Assembly: GCF_004362015.1 (NCBI RefSeq)
Contig: NZ_SNWW01000007.1
Span: 62,001 to 126,000, forward strand
Origin: Flavobacterium chryseum
GTDB taxonomy: Bacteria > Bacteroidota > Bacteroidia > Flavobacteriales > Flavobacteriaceae
Direction: 5' to 3'
Length of the DNA: 64,000 nucleotides
Part shown: positions 45,198 to 55,068 of the stretch, piece after piece
Position numbering within the stretch: the stretch's first letter is position 1
How the letters are laid out: the number at the start of each line of letters is the position of its first letter
Program-made: the position numbers and the translations under genes
Notes under the pieces: generated by a model
The model's database searches: none
Told to the model about the DNA's origin: nothing
What the model saw: the letters and a program-made list of their open reading frames with translations, nothing else

Positions 45198-47420
45198 ATG
45201 TTCGATCGAATCTCAAAATTTATAAACAGTACTTCATTTTTTAATGCATCAAAAGTAACTATCGCTTCTGTTGTTCCTGTTGTAATTTTGAACTATCTAG
45301 GACATTTTGAAATTGGTTTTACTATTGCTTTGGGAGCTTTTTACACGTATCCCAGTGATATCCCAAGTACTTTGAGCCATAAGATAAAGGGACTTATTGT
45401 TGCTTCCTTTATTGTTTCGGGCGTAAATTTATTAGTGAATTTTGCTTATCCTTTTCCATTTCTCTTTTATCCGTTTTTAGGATTTCTGTTATTTTTATGT
45501 TCGATGATTTCTGTTTACGGACAACGGGCAACTTTAGTTTCATTTTCGGCTTTGCTTTCTATTTCTTTATCTTTTGGTCATTTGCATCAGGGTTGGGAAG
45601 CCGTAGAATATTCCGGATTTATTTTTATTGGAGGTATTTTGTATTTAATTGTATCGCTTGTATTTCATTTTATACAACCTTATAAATATGTCGAATTGCA
45701 AATTTCTGATGGCATAAGATTAACTGCAAGATATTTAAAATTAAGGGGTAATTTATGGAGTCCGGAAGCGAACAGAACGGCTATTATTGAAAAACAATTA
45801 GCGCTTCAGGTTGATTTAAATTTGATAAATGAAGATTTAAGAAAGGTTTTAATCGGAAACCAGAATACTTCTGCAGCAAATAGCCAGAACAGAAAGATGC
45901 TGTTAGTTTTTATTACTTTAATAGAAATTCAGGAACTGGCTTTATACACTTCATTTGACCACAGTAAACTTCATGAAAAATTTAATAAATATCCTGAGGT
46001 TTTAAGAACGTACCAAAATGTAGCTTACAAACTGGCTTCAACCTTAAAAAAGCTTTCAAAAAACGTACATCAAATCGCAGTTTATGTTGACAAAAATGAT
46101 TTGAAAAATGAACTGGATGCACTTGAGTTTGCGATTTTTGATTATGAAAAAACATTAGGAAAAGACGAAGCTGCGGAAGGCGTTTTGATGTTGACCAATA
46201 TGCTGAAATATGCTAAAAACCAGGTCGGGAAAATCAAGATTATTCAAAGAGCTTTCTCTCTGGCCATGCAATCTTATAAATTAAAAGACAAGGATAAAGA
46301 GTTAGAAAAATTCTTAACTCCGCAATATTATCCAATACGAACCTTGATAGAAAACATGAGTTTTTCATCTTCTATTTTCAGGCATTCTTTGCGATTGACG
46401 ATTACTATTTTGATTGGTTTTGTGATTGGAAAGTTTCTGCCGTTTCAGAATGTATATTGGATTTTGTTGACTATCGTGGTAATTATGCGTCCCGGATATG
46501 GTTTGACTAAAGAAAGATCATACAATAGAATCTTCGGAACTATTTTGGGAGGATTACTGGCTTTTGGAATTGTATCCTTGGTTCAGAATCACGTTGCATT
46601 GAGTATTTTTTCTATTGTTTGTATGTTGCTCGGAATTTCGTTTACGCAAATTAACTATAAAATAAGTGCCACTTTCGTCACGATGTATGTTGTTTTTATT
46701 TACGGAATTCTAACGCCTAATGTTGTCGAAGTAATTCAGTTTAGAATATTAGATTCGCTTACAGGAGCTATTTTAGCGTTTTTAGCCAATCAGTTTTTAT
46801 GGCCGGCGTGGGAATTTATTAATACGCCTATTCATATCGAAAATTCAATTCGGGCGAATAAAAATTATCTTAAAGAGATAGCTGATTTTTATAATAAAAA
46901 AGGAGAAGTTCCAACTTCATACAGATTATCAAGAAAACATGCTTTTGTTGAAATTGGTAATTTAATGACTTCATTTCAGCGTATGATGCAGGAACCGAAA
47001 TCAAAGCAAAAAACGCTTCCGTTAGTCAATAAATTGGTGGTTTTAAATCATTCACTTCTGTCTGCACTAGCTTCCTTGTCAACTTATATTCAATCTCACC
47101 AGACAACATCGGCTTCAGATTCGTTTAATTATATTATAAAAACCATTTTATCTAATCTGGAACAATCGATTTCTATTTTAAAAAATGAAACAATTATAGT
47201 TGATACTTTTTTTGAGAAGGAAGATGTGACTTTGCAATTTGAAGAGCTTAAGCGCGTCCATTTTTCGCGTTTGGCAACAGATGACGAGTTGGATAAAGAA
47301 ACACGCCAGGCCAAAATGCAGGAAGCTCAAATGGTTATTGAGCAATTGATCTGGATGAGTAATATGGCAGAAAAGATTTTAAAAATTACAAAAGAATTAA
47401 AAGCAATAAATCCAGATTAA
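45198..47420 (+). CDS. FUSC family inner-membrane transporter (YccS/YhfK-like)
   Basis: 740 residues in two halves, each with about six membrane helices (about 15-170 and 400-545), separated and followed by large soluble helical domains. The FUSC motif region 'PFQNVYWILLTIVVIMRPGYGLTKERSYNRIFGTILGG' is clear (read in parts). Related proteins export aromatic acids or other small organic anions; the substrate is not known here. Its end forms half of a perfect hairpin shared with mqo. Confidence 0.88.
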   Translation: MFDRISKFINSTSFFNASKVTIASVVPVVILNYLGHFEIGFTIALGAFYTYPSDIPSTLSHKIKGLIVASFIVSGVNLLVNFAYPFPFLFYPFLGFLLFLCSMISVYGQRATLVSFSALLSISLSFGHLHQGWEAVEYSGFIFIGGILYLIVSLVFHFIQPYKYVELQISDGIRLTARYLKLRGNLWSPEANRTAIIEKQLALQVDLNLINEDLRKVLIGNQNTSAANSQNRKMLLVFITLIEIQELALYTSFDHSKLHEKFNKYPEVLRTYQNVAYKLASTLKKLSKNVHQIAVYVDKNDLKNELDALEFAIFDYEKTLGKDEAAEGVLMLTNMLKYAKNQVGKIKIIQRAFSLAMQSYKLKDKDKELEKFLTPQYYPIRTLIENMSFSSSIFRHSLRLTITILIGFVIGKFLPFQNVYWILLTIVVIMRPGYGLTKERSYNRIFGTILGGLLAFGIVSLVQNHVALSIFSIVCMLLGISFTQINYKISATFVTMYVVFIYGILTPNVVEVIQFRILDSLTGAILAFLANQFLWPAWEFINTPIHIENSIRANKNYLKEIADFYNKKGEVPTSYRLSRKHAFVEIGNLMTSFQRMMQEPKSKQKTLPLVNKLVVLNHSLLSALASLSTYIQSHQTTSASDSFNYIIKTILSNLEQSISILKNETIIVDTFFEKEDVTLQFEELKRVHFSRLATDDELDKETRQAKMQEAQMVIEQLIWMSNMAEKILKITKELKAINPD

Positions 47421-47440
47421 TTCATCTGGATTTATTGCTT
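47401..47440. terminator. Perfect 17-bp bidirectional terminator
   Basis: AAGCAATAAATCCAGAT, six-base loop, ATCTGGATTTATTGCTT; the left arm encodes the FUSC C-terminus. It serves both convergent genes. Confidence 0.85.
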
Positions 47441-47460
47441 TTATAATATTATCTGAGTTA

Positions 47461-48957
47461 TTAATTAGTCAATTTCAATACATCAGAAGTATGTTTTCTG
47501 ATTTCTGATAACAACTCAGGTTTGTCGTTTAAAGTTTGTCCGTAAGACGGAATCATATTTTTCATTTTCGATTCCCATTCCGGTGTTTTAATTTGATTTG
47601 TAAAACATCTGCTAATTAAATCGATCATAATCGAAACGGCTGTTGATGCTCCCGGAGAAGCTCCTAATAATACGGCCAAAGTTCCGTCATGTGTATTAAT
47701 AACTTCAGTTCCAAATTCTAAAACTCCACCTTCTTTTTCGTCTTTTTTAATTACCTGAACACGTTGTCCTGCTCTTTCTAATTTCCAGTCTTTAGAACGT
47801 GCTGTTGGTAAATATTCACGAAGCGCATTCATTCTGTCTTTTGGAGATTGACGAACTTGCTCGATTAAATATTTAGTTAGTGGAATATTGTGAAATCCCG
47901 CTGATAACATCGGAATTAAATTGTTTGCTTTTATAGATAATGGTAAATCAAGATAAGATCCGTTTTTTAAGAAACGGGTTGAAAATCCTGCAAAAGGTCC
48001 AAAAAGCAATGCTTTTTCTCCGTCAATTACACGTGTATCAATATGTGGAACTGACATTGGCGGTGCTCCAACGCTTGCTTTTCCGTAAACTTTTGCCTGA
48101 TGTTTTGCAATTACTTCAGGATTTGTACATTTTAACCACTGCCCGCTTACCGGAAAACCTCCGTAACCGTTTCCTTCAGGTACATTTGCTTTTTCTAATA
48201 ATGGCAATGAACCTCCACCTGCACCAATGAATACAAATTTAGTATATGCTTTTCTTGTTGTATCGTTTGATAAATCAGTAATTTTAATTCTCCACGATTT
48301 ATCCTCGCGCTGTCTTAATTTTCTAACCTCATGATTATAATGCAAAGTTACTCCATCCAGCTTTTCTAAGTAATTAAACATACTTCTGGTTAAAGCACCA
48401 AAATTCACATCAGTACCAATAGGCATGTGGGTTGCAGCTAATTTTTCGTTAGTTTCTCTGCCTTCCATTACAAGTGGCATCCATTGTTTTAGTTGCTCAA
48501 AATCTGTACTGAAAGTCATTTGAGAAAAAATTGGATTGCTTTGCAAAGTATCGAATCTCTTTTTAAGATATTCAACATTTTTATCTCCCCAAACAAAACT
48601 CATGTGAGGGACACTTTTTATAAAATTATCAGGAGATGGAACTTTATTTTCCTGCACTAAATACGACCAGAACTGACGAGAAACCTCGAATGATTCTGCT
48701 ATACTTATTGCTTTTTTTGGATCAATACTTCCGTCTGCCTTTTCGGGAGTGTAATTAAGTTCACAAAAGGCAGAATGTCCTGTTCCTGCATTATTCCAAG
48801 CATCAGAGCTTTCGGCTGCAGCAATATCTAATCTTTCGTAAATTTCAATTTTAATATCGGGTTGTAACTCTTTCAAAATTAGTCCAAGAGTGGCGCTCAT
48901 AATTCCAGCTCCAATTAGTACTACATCACTATTAGAACGTATCGTTTCGTCAGGCAT
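47461..48957 (-). CDS. mqo: Malate:quinone oxidoreductase
   Basis: 498 residues from the Met at 48957 (another at 48981). An FAD-binding N-terminus 'VVLIGAGIMSATLG', then 'SDAWNNAGTGHSAFCELNYTP' and 'FPVSGQWLKC', with the C-terminal 'GASPGASTAVSIMI', are diagnostic for Mqo. A peripheral inner-membrane flavoenzyme that oxidises malate to oxaloacetate and passes electrons to quinone, linking the TCA cycle to the respiratory chain. Confidence 0.97.
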   Translation of the reverse strand: MPDETIRSNSDVVLIGAGIMSATLGLILKELQPDIKIEIYERLDIAAAESSDAWNNAGTGHSAFCELNYTPEKADGSIDPKKAISIAESFEVSRQFWSYLVQENKVPSPDNFIKSVPHMSFVWGDKNVEYLKKRFDTLQSNPIFSQMTFSTDFEQLKQWMPLVMEGRETNEKLAATHMPIGTDVNFGALTRSMFNYLEKLDGVTLHYNHEVRKLRQREDKSWRIKITDLSNDTTRKAYTKFVFIGAGGGSLPLLEKANVPEGNGYGGFPVSGQWLKCTNPEVIAKHQAKVYGKASVGAPPMSVPHIDTRVIDGEKALLFGPFAGFSTRFLKNGSYLDLPLSIKANNLIPMLSAGFHNIPLTKYLIEQVRQSPKDRMNALREYLPTARSKDWKLERAGQRVQVIKKDEKEGGVLEFGTEVINTHDGTLAVLLGASPGASTAVSIMIDLISRCFTNQIKTPEWESKMKNMIPSYGQTLNDKPELLSEIRKHTSDVLKLTN

Positions 48958-49078
48958 AACAGTATTTATTTTAAAATGCAAAGGTAATTTTTATAATTGC
49001 AAAAAAAAACTAATTTGACATGATAAAAGTTATGTTTTTCTTAAAAATAAAATGAATTGTGATTAATGAAAGAAAATT

Positions 49079-49495
49079 CTAAAATCTTTTTGAGGAAAGA
49101 TAATCCTGAAGCATTATTGTAGCAGAAATTTCGTCGATTAAATCTTTATTCTGACGTTGTTTTTTGCTCAATCCGCTGTCGATCATAGTTTGAAATGCCA
49201 TTTTTGAAGTAAAGCGCTCGTCTACGCGGACCACTTTCATATCCGGAAAAATATTTGAAAAATGAGTTACAAAACCTTTAATTATTGATGCACTTTCTGA
49301 TGGCTGCCCATTCATTTGTTTAGGCTCACCAATTAAGACTGCTTCGACTTTTTCTTTGGTAAAATAGTCTTTCAAAAAATCAATTAAAGTGTTTGTCGGA
49401 ATAGTTGTTAAACCCGAAGCTATAATTTGCATTTCGTCTGTAACAGCAATTCCTGTTCGTTTTTGTCCGTAATCTATAGAGAGGATTCTTGGCAT
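49079..49495 (-). CDS. ruvX: Holliday junction resolvase-like YqgF family protein
   Basis: 138 residues from Met at 49495, where the family's 'RILSIDYGQKRTGIAVTD' begins; an in-frame Met at 49543 would add a non-conserved stretch. RNase H-like fold with 'VEAVLIGEP', 'VDERFTS' and a C-terminal 'DEISATIMLQDYL'. In other bacteria it acts in pre-16S rRNA 5'-end processing. Confidence 0.94.
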   Translation of the reverse strand: MPRILSIDYGQKRTGIAVTDEMQIIASGLTTIPTNTLIDFLKDYFTKEKVEAVLIGEPKQMNGQPSESASIIKGFVTHFSNIFPDMKVVRVDERFTSKMAFQTMIDSGLSKKQRQNKDLIDEISATIMLQDYLSSKRF

Positions 49496-49618
49496 TTTGT
49501 AGTTTTTATCAAAGATATAAAGGAAATTTATAATCTTGAACATGAAACAAATAAATAAACAAAAACTAAGTCTAAAATATATTCAATCAAGTTAATTTAT
49601 ATTCAATCTTCAAATAAA

Positions 49619-49648
49619 AAATCCGCTTTGAAAATTCAAAACGGATTT
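49619..49648 (-). terminator. Terminator after PAS protein gene
   Basis: Stem AAATCCG / CGGATTT with inner TTGAA/TTCAA pairing. Confidence 0.65.
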
Positions 49649-49684
49649 ACTCCAAGTGTTCAAAACCTAAAAAATCAATAATTA

Positions 49685-50320
49685 TTACCTATTAAATAAA
49701 CGGCTAAAAAAGCCTCTTTCTTCTTCGTCTTCTTCAACATGTTTTTCTTCATATTGATCAAATTTTGCGTGTCCTTTTTCTTGTTCAAAAATCAGGTCTT
49801 TAATATATTGGACATAGCTTTTTCCTTTTTCTTCTAAAAATCCTATCAGGTATTTTTCGCTAAATTCTATTCCGCTTGCTGCTTCAATTTGCAACAATTT
49901 TTTATATAAAGGTTCAATGTGAAGTGCAATAACTTCTTGAGGTACAGCTTGTCTTCTGCCAAAATAGTTTACAATAACATCATTTTCATCTCTCGAAATT
50001 TCAAAATCAGTAATTACCCAGTAGTATCTTCCTGATTTGGCTAGATTTTTTACAATGGCATGAAAGTTTTTACCATTTTTAAGATTTTCCCATAACACCT
50101 TAAAGATTACTCTTGGCATATCGGGATGGCGAATAATATTATGAGGCTGCCCCATTAATTCATAATCTTCATAACCTGAAACATCGACAAATATCTCATT
50201 GGCATATTCAATAATCCCGAATGCATTTGTTTTACTCATGATTACCTGAGTTTTGTCCCATGAGACTTCTTTATCGATAATAGTTCTTTCTTGTTTTTGA
50301 AGTTGATTTTCCTGATTCAT
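49685..50320 (-). CDS. PAS domain protein, Aer-like
   Basis: 211 residues. One PAS domain (about 25-130) with the Aer-type signature 'GIIEYANEIFVDVSGYEDYELMGQPHNIIRHPDMP'-like region (read in parts), close to redox/oxygen-sensing PAS of Aer. A helical stretch and acidic tail ('EEKHVEEDEEERGFFSRLF') follow. No kinase, receptor or output domain, so it probably signals through a partner. The cofactor (FAD in Aer) is not proven. Confidence 0.88.
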   Translation of the reverse strand: MNQENQLQKQERTIIDKEVSWDKTQVIMSKTNAFGIIEYANEIFVDVSGYEDYELMGQPHNIIRHPDMPRVIFKVLWENLKNGKNFHAIVKNLAKSGRYYWVITDFEISRDENDVIVNYFGRRQAVPQEVIALHIEPLYKKLLQIEAASGIEFSEKYLIGFLEEKGKSYVQYIKDLIFEQEKGHAKFDQYEEKHVEEDEEERGFFSRLFNR

Positions 50321-50564
50321 GTGTATGGATTAAAGCTTTTGTTTTTGAATTTGCATTTTGATAATTCGCATCTTGTATTGCAAAAAACCTAAGGCGAAAT
50401 TAAGCTGAAGTAAGAAGACAAAACCTGACTTTTGTCATATTCTGATAGTAAAAAAACTTATAGAGGTGGTTTGTTTCATTAATAAAAGAAATTAATAATT
50501 ATTTTATTTATCAAATTAAAAACAAAAAGTTAAATCTGTAACATTTTCAAAGGGTTTTACTTTT

Positions 50565-50592
50565 TTGCTTTTGCCCAAATACGCTATCTTTG
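50565..50592 (+). promoter_or_regulatory. Bacteroidota-type promoter of dapD
   Basis: TTG (50565-50567), 17-bp spacer, TATCTTTG (50585-50592): full match to TTG-N17-23-TAnnTTTG, 16 bp before the ATG, implying a very short leader. Confidence 0.7.
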
Positions 50593-50608
50593 CAAAAAAT
50601 TAAAACTT

Positions 50609-51424
50609 ATGAATTCTTTACAGACTATAATTGAACAAGCTTGGGAAAACAGAGCTTTATTGCAAGAAACTACAACAACTGATGCTATTAGAGAAGTTAT
50701 TGAATTAGTAGACGCTGGAAAATTACGTTGTGCTGAACCAGTTGGCGACAAGTGGCAAGTAAACGAGTGGGTGAAAAAAGCGGTTGTTATGTATTTCCCA
50801 ATTCAAAAAATGGAAACATGGGAGTCTGGCATTTTCGAATATCACGACAAAATGTTGCTAAAAAGAGGTTTTGCTGAAAAAGGAATTCGTGTTGTACCAA
50901 ATGCTGTTGCACGTTACGGAGCTTATATTTCGAGCGGTGTTATTTTAATGCCAAGTTATGTAAATATTGGTGCTTATGTAGACGAAGGAACAATGGTAGA
51001 TACCTGGGCAACTGTTGGTAGTTGTGCACAAATTGGTAAAAATGTTCACTTAAGCGGTGGTGTTGGTATTGGTGGTGTTTTAGAGCCATTGCAAGCTGCT
51101 CCGGTTATTATTGAAGACGGTGCTTTTATTGGTTCTCGTTGTATTGTTGTAGAAGGAGTTCACGTTGGTAAAGAAGCTGTTCTTGGCGCTAACGTTTGTT
51201 TGACTGCTTCAACAAAAATTATTGATGTTACTGGTGATGAGCCTGTTGAAATGAAAGGTTTTGTTCCTGCACGTTCTGTTGTAATTCCGGGAAGTTATAC
51301 TAAAAAATTCGCTGCCGGAGAATTTCAGGTTCCATGTGCTTTGATTATTGGTACTCGTAAGCCATCTACAGATTTAAAAACTTCATTAAACAATGCACTT
51401 CGCGAATATGATGTAGCTGTTTAA
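50609..51424 (+). CDS. dapD: 2,3,4,5-tetrahydropyridine-2,6-dicarboxylate N-succinyltransferase
   Basis: 271 residues, the standard length. N-terminal helical domain, then a hexapeptide-repeat beta-helix ('GAYVDEGTMVDTWATVGSC', 'GGVGIGGVLEPLQAAP', 'AVLGANVCLTASTKIIDV'). It transfers succinyl from succinyl-CoA in the lysine/diaminopimelate pathway, feeding peptidoglycan. Monocistronic with its own promoter and terminator. Confidence 0.97.
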   Translation: MNSLQTIIEQAWENRALLQETTTTDAIREVIELVDAGKLRCAEPVGDKWQVNEWVKKAVVMYFPIQKMETWESGIFEYHDKMLLKRGFAEKGIRVVPNAVARYGAYISSGVILMPSYVNIGAYVDEGTMVDTWATVGSCAQIGKNVHLSGGVGIGGVLEPLQAAPVIIEDGAFIGSRCIVVEGVHVGKEAVLGANVCLTASTKIIDVTGDEPVEMKGFVPARSVVIPGSYTKKFAAGEFQVPCALIIGTRKPSTDLKTSLNNALREYDVAV

Positions 51425-51443
51425 TTTTTTAAACTCCAAATAA

Positions 51444-51487
51444 AAAATTCCAAATTCCAATCATTATCAATTGGAATTTGGAATTTT
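51444..51487. terminator. Perfect 18-bp bidirectional terminator
   Basis: AAAATTCCAAATTCCAAT, 8-base loop, ATTGGAATTTGGAATTTT, between convergent dapD and glycosyltransferase genes. Confidence 0.85.
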
Positions 51488-51502
51488 CATTTTTTGGAAG
51501 TT

Positions 51503-52255
51503 TTATAATTTATTCTTTTTCTGAAGTTTTAAAAGCTTTGCATATTTCATGTAAGAGAAGAAACTCTGGATCATTGCAATTGACAATCCGTCCACGCCAT
51601 TAAAGATACCTTTCTTAAAAAAGTAGCAGCGAATAAAAGCAACTGTTCCGTTAAGAATTGGTTTAAATGCATTTACTCTTTTTCCCTGATCAAACAATTG
51701 CTGTGCGTGCCAGCCAGAATATTGATTCTTTTTTGCAATGATCTGATCTAATGACTCCCAACCGTAGTGTAATATATGTACAGCTACTTTTTTCTCGTTT
51801 TGAGTTATTATTTTTTGATGTACAATTGAGTCTGAAGGATGTGCAGTTTGCTTATTAAAAAAACGAACTTTGTGATCCGGATACCATCCTGAAAAATCGA
51901 TAAGTTTATCTGCTAAAAAGTTTTTTACCCTGAAACTAAAAGCATCATAATTTCCTTCAAGATATTTTTTAATTAAAATAAATTGCTCGGCATCTTTATC
52001 CAGAAATTCATCAGCATCAAGATTTAAAATCCAGTCATTTTTACAATAAGGCAAACCATGTGTGCGTTGTGGCCCATCACCTAAAAAAGCCTGCTCAATT
52101 ACTATTGCTCCTTTTTGTTTAGCAATTTCAACTGTACGATCTTTGCTAAAAGAGTCTACTATGATTACTTCGTCACAAACTTTTAGTAAAGCATCTATGC
52201 ATTTTCCTATGTTTTTTTCTTCATTAAAAGTAATAACCAGACCGCTAATTTCCAT
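51503..52255 (-). CDS. Glycosyltransferase family 2, LPS-core (WaaE/KdtX) type
   Basis: 250 residues from Met at 52255 (in-frame Met also at 52279). GT-A fold: 'ISGLVITFNEEKNIGKCID', 'EVIIVDSFSKDRT', the metal-binding 'NLDADEFLD', and 'GWYPDHKVRFF', a WaaE-like signature. Likely adds a sugar to the LPS inner core on the cytosolic side of the inner membrane. Divergent from the heptosyltransferase-like gene. Confidence 0.88.
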   Translation of the reverse strand: MEISGLVITFNEEKNIGKCIDALLKVCDEVIIVDSFSKDRTVEIAKQKGAIVIEQAFLGDGPQRTHGLPYCKNDWILNLDADEFLDKDAEQFILIKKYLEGNYDAFSFRVKNFLADKLIDFSGWYPDHKVRFFNKQTAHPSDSIVHQKIITQNEKKVAVHILHYGWESLDQIIAKKNQYSGWHAQQLFDQGKRVNAFKPILNGTVAFIRCYFFKKGIFNGVDGLSIAMIQSFFSYMKYAKLLKLQKKNKL

Positions 52256-52383
52256 TGCAAAATTTAATTTATTAACCACAAAAATATAACTTTTTTATTT
52301 TAGTTTACTCTTATTCTCCCATTACGGTTGCACACTTCATAAAATAGTTTGTAATTTAGCCTTGAAAATTGAACACGAAAATA

Positions 52384-53448
52384 ATGAGAATATTAATCAT
52401 TCAGCAAAAAAGAATTGGAGACGTATTAACAAGTACCATAATTTGCAACAACTTAAAAACTAAGTTTCCGGATGCTGCGATAGATTATATGTGCTATCCC
52501 AATTCTGTGGATGTACTAAAAGAAAATCCAAATATTGATACAATTATTCCATTAACAAATAAGGTAAGAAAATCAATTCCTTCTTTGTTTAAATTTATTT
52601 TTCAAATTCGTAGAAAAAAATACGATGCCGTGATTGATGTATATTCAAAATTAGAAACCAATTTAATCACTTTATTTTCAGGAGCAAAATACAAAGTTTC
52701 TTATCATAAATGGTACACAAAAATATTCTACAATTACACCTACGAACGTTTTGATGCTGTAGAATCTGAACACGGATTAGCAATTGAAAATAGATTATTA
52801 CTGCTTAAACCCTTTATTTCTGAAAAAATTACAGATGTAAAACCAAAGATATTTTTAAAAGAATCAGAAATTCAAGAAGCAAAAAATCTTTTGAAAACTC
52901 ATAATGTCGACAGCAGTAAACCTTTAATTATGTTTGGCATTTTAGGAAGCGAAGTTTATAAAACTTATCCTTTAGAAGGAATGGCAAAAATTATAGATTT
53001 TACCGTTGCCAAAACCAATGCTACGATTATCTTCAACTATGTACCTTTTCAAAAAGATCTTGCATTGGAAGTATATAATTATTGTTCAGAAGAAACAAAA
53101 AAGCACATTATTTTTGATTTGTATTGTACCGAATTACGTCCCTTTTTGAGTTTACTATCACAATGTGAAATGCTTATTGGTAACGAAGGCGGAGCAGTAA
53201 ACATGGCTAAAGCATTAGATATTCCGACATTCTCGATATTTACACCTTCTGTTAGAAAAGAGACATGGCAATTATTTGAAAATGAGGCCAAAAACGCTTC
53301 GATTCATTTAAAAGATCTTAAGCCTGAAATTTACGAACAGCATACTGAACAATATATAAAAGAGCATACTTTTGAATATTATGCTGAATATCCTTTACCT
53401 CTAATGCTCGAAAAGTTAGAGACTTATTTTCAAGAATATAAAAATTGA
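52384..53448 (+). CDS. Glycosyltransferase family 9 (heptosyltransferase-like)
   Basis: 354 residues. 'MRILIIQQKRIGDVLTSTI' is the family start, so I place the ATG at 52384 rather than the in-frame 52369. The C-terminal 'IGNEGGAVNMAKALDIPTFSIF' is the ADP-sugar binding motif with its usual GDSG-like position altered to 'GNEGG'. It probably adds heptose or a related sugar to the LPS core. It is followed 16 bp later by a family 2 glycosyltransferase. Confidence 0.88.
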   Translation: MRILIIQQKRIGDVLTSTIICNNLKTKFPDAAIDYMCYPNSVDVLKENPNIDTIIPLTNKVRKSIPSLFKFIFQIRRKKYDAVIDVYSKLETNLITLFSGAKYKVSYHKWYTKIFYNYTYERFDAVESEHGLAIENRLLLLKPFISEKITDVKPKIFLKESEIQEAKNLLKTHNVDSSKPLIMFGILGSEVYKTYPLEGMAKIIDFTVAKTNATIIFNYVPFQKDLALEVYNYCSEETKKHIIFDLYCTELRPFLSLLSQCEMLIGNEGGAVNMAKALDIPTFSIFTPSVRKETWQLFENEAKNASIHLKDLKPEIYEQHTEQYIKEHTFEYYAEYPLPLMLEKLETYFQEYKN

Positions 53449-53464
53449 AAAGTAAAAATATCAG

Positions 53465-54238
53465 ATGAGCCCTAATGAAAAGCAAAAGTTATCCGTTTTA
53501 ATCATCACGTTAAACGAAGAACGCTACATAAAATCATTGCTTGAAGATATTGATTTTGCCGATGAAATAATCGTAATAGATTCATACAGTACGGATCAGA
53601 CGGTTGCTATTGTTAACTCATTTCAAAATGCAAAACTAATCCAGAATAAATTTGTTAATTATACATTACAACGCAATTTTGGTCTAGACCAGGCAAAAAA
53701 TTCATGGATATTATTTATTGATGCTGATGAAAAACTAACTCCCAATTTGAAATCTGAAATTCTTGAAACAATAAATGAAAGTAACGCCGCAAACGCTTAT
53801 TTGATCTACCGGACTTTTATGTTCAAGAAAAGAAAATTACGTTTTAGCGGTTGGCAAACTGATAAGATCTTCAGGCTTTTTAAAAAATCAAATTGCAGGT
53901 ATACCGAGGACAGAATGGTTCATGAGAAACTTATCGTAAATGGAAGAGTTGCTACTTTAAAAAACAAAATTATTCATTATTCATATACTTCATATCAGGA
54001 TTACAAAACGAAAATGTATAATTATGGCATTTTAAAAGCACACGAAAAACATAAAAAAGGACAAAAACCAACCTATTTAAAGCTTGTTTTCCATCCTACC
54101 TATACTTTTTTATATCAATATTTAATTAGGCTTGGCATTTTAGATGGTACAAAAGGAATTACAATATGTTATCTAAATGCTTATAGTATTTTTATTCGGT
54201 ATAAAGAACTCTACCGAATTACTTCTTCCAAAATTTAA
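53465..54238 (+). CDS. Glycosyltransferase family 2, LPS-core type
   Basis: 257 residues. 'LSVLIITLNEERYIKSLLED', 'DEIIVIDSYSTDQT', 'ILFIDADEKLTPNLK' and 'RFSGWQTDKIFRLF'. A relative of the gene at 51503-52255. In operon with the GT9 gene. Its last 20 bp overlap the end of the convergent kinase-like gene. Confidence 0.88.
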   Translation: MSPNEKQKLSVLIITLNEERYIKSLLEDIDFADEIIVIDSYSTDQTVAIVNSFQNAKLIQNKFVNYTLQRNFGLDQAKNSWILFIDADEKLTPNLKSEILETINESNAANAYLIYRTFMFKKRKLRFSGWQTDKIFRLFKKSNCRYTEDRMVHEKLIVNGRVATLKNKIIHYSYTSYQDYKTKMYNYGILKAHEKHKKGQKPTYLKLVFHPTYTFLYQYLIRLGILDGTKGITICYLNAYSIFIRYKELYRITSSKI

Positions 54239-54983
54239 GTTTCTTTTTTAAGCGTTTTTTTCTATAAAATTGCTCCTGAAAATCAGCAGTATACTTCCAT
54301 AAAGTATCAAACGTTTTTTCCTCAGATTCACTGTATAATTTAGCATATTCGTTGCTCATTACTGCAACCATTTCTTTTAAAGGAGTTAAGCGACACAAAT
54401 TTTTCATTCGCATTTCAAAAGTCATCGATTCATGAAATTCCATTCGGTTTAAGTCAACCAAAAAGAATTCATAATTTCCGTCTTCTTTCTTTTTAATCAA
54501 AGTATTTCCTGGAGAATGATCTAAAAATTCAATTCCTTTTTCATGAAGCTCAAAACTAAATCTGGTAAATTGTCTTAATATATTTTCGCCGTCAGGATAG
54601 TCCGGAATTTCTACCAGTTCTCTATACGTTAACTCAGTTACTAAATGTTCGCTTACATAGTAACTGTCTCTTAAACCAAACCAATTAAAGTTTTCAAGAA
54701 AAGCTATAGGCTGAGGCGTACCAATGCCTCTCTCTAATAAAATTGTTGCATATTCAAAAGATCGTTTTGCCTTAGATTTTCTAAAATATTTATAGGCTAC
54801 CTTATTTATTAAATTGGGAATTTTAAAGGACTTAATATTAATTGTTTTATCACTTAAATCAAATAATTTTATGATATTACGCTGCCCGTTACCAAAAAGA
54901 ATACCTGAATTATTAAAATTTTTAATACTGTGAAGAATGGATTCAGCCTCGTTATTAAAAATATGATTTACTTTAAAATTCAT
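54219..54983 (-). CDS. LPS core / Kdo kinase-like protein
   Basis: 254 residues with a protein-kinase-like core: a lysine-rich N-lobe ('RSFEYATILLERGIGTPQPIAF'), the catalytic loop 'GIEFLDHSPGNTLI' and the metal site 'FFLVDLNRMEF'. This is the InaA/WaaP/Kdo-kinase group that phosphorylates sugars of the LPS inner core. It sits inside a core-glycan cluster, which supports the role. Convergent overlap with the GT2 gene. Confidence 0.83.
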   Translation of the reverse strand: MNFKVNHIFNNEAESILHSIKNFNNSGILFGNGQRNIIKLFDLSDKTINIKSFKIPNLINKVAYKYFRKSKAKRSFEYATILLERGIGTPQPIAFLENFNWFGLRDSYYVSEHLVTELTYRELVEIPDYPDGENILRQFTRFSFELHEKGIEFLDHSPGNTLIKKKEDGNYEFFLVDLNRMEFHESMTFEMRMKNLCRLTPLKEMVAVMSNEYAKLYSESEEKTFDTLWKYTADFQEQFYRKKRLKKKLKFWKK

Positions 54984-55068
54984 TTAGAATATTTTTATGA
55001 ACAACAAAAATACACATACAATTTAACACTTCAAATTAATATTGTATTTTCGTAAAAAAAATTAGAAA

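Noticed and set aside
52600..52700. Possible RNA gene or tRNA in AT-rich stretches
   Set aside because: No cloverleaf or conserved TTCRA arm was seen anywhere in the window.
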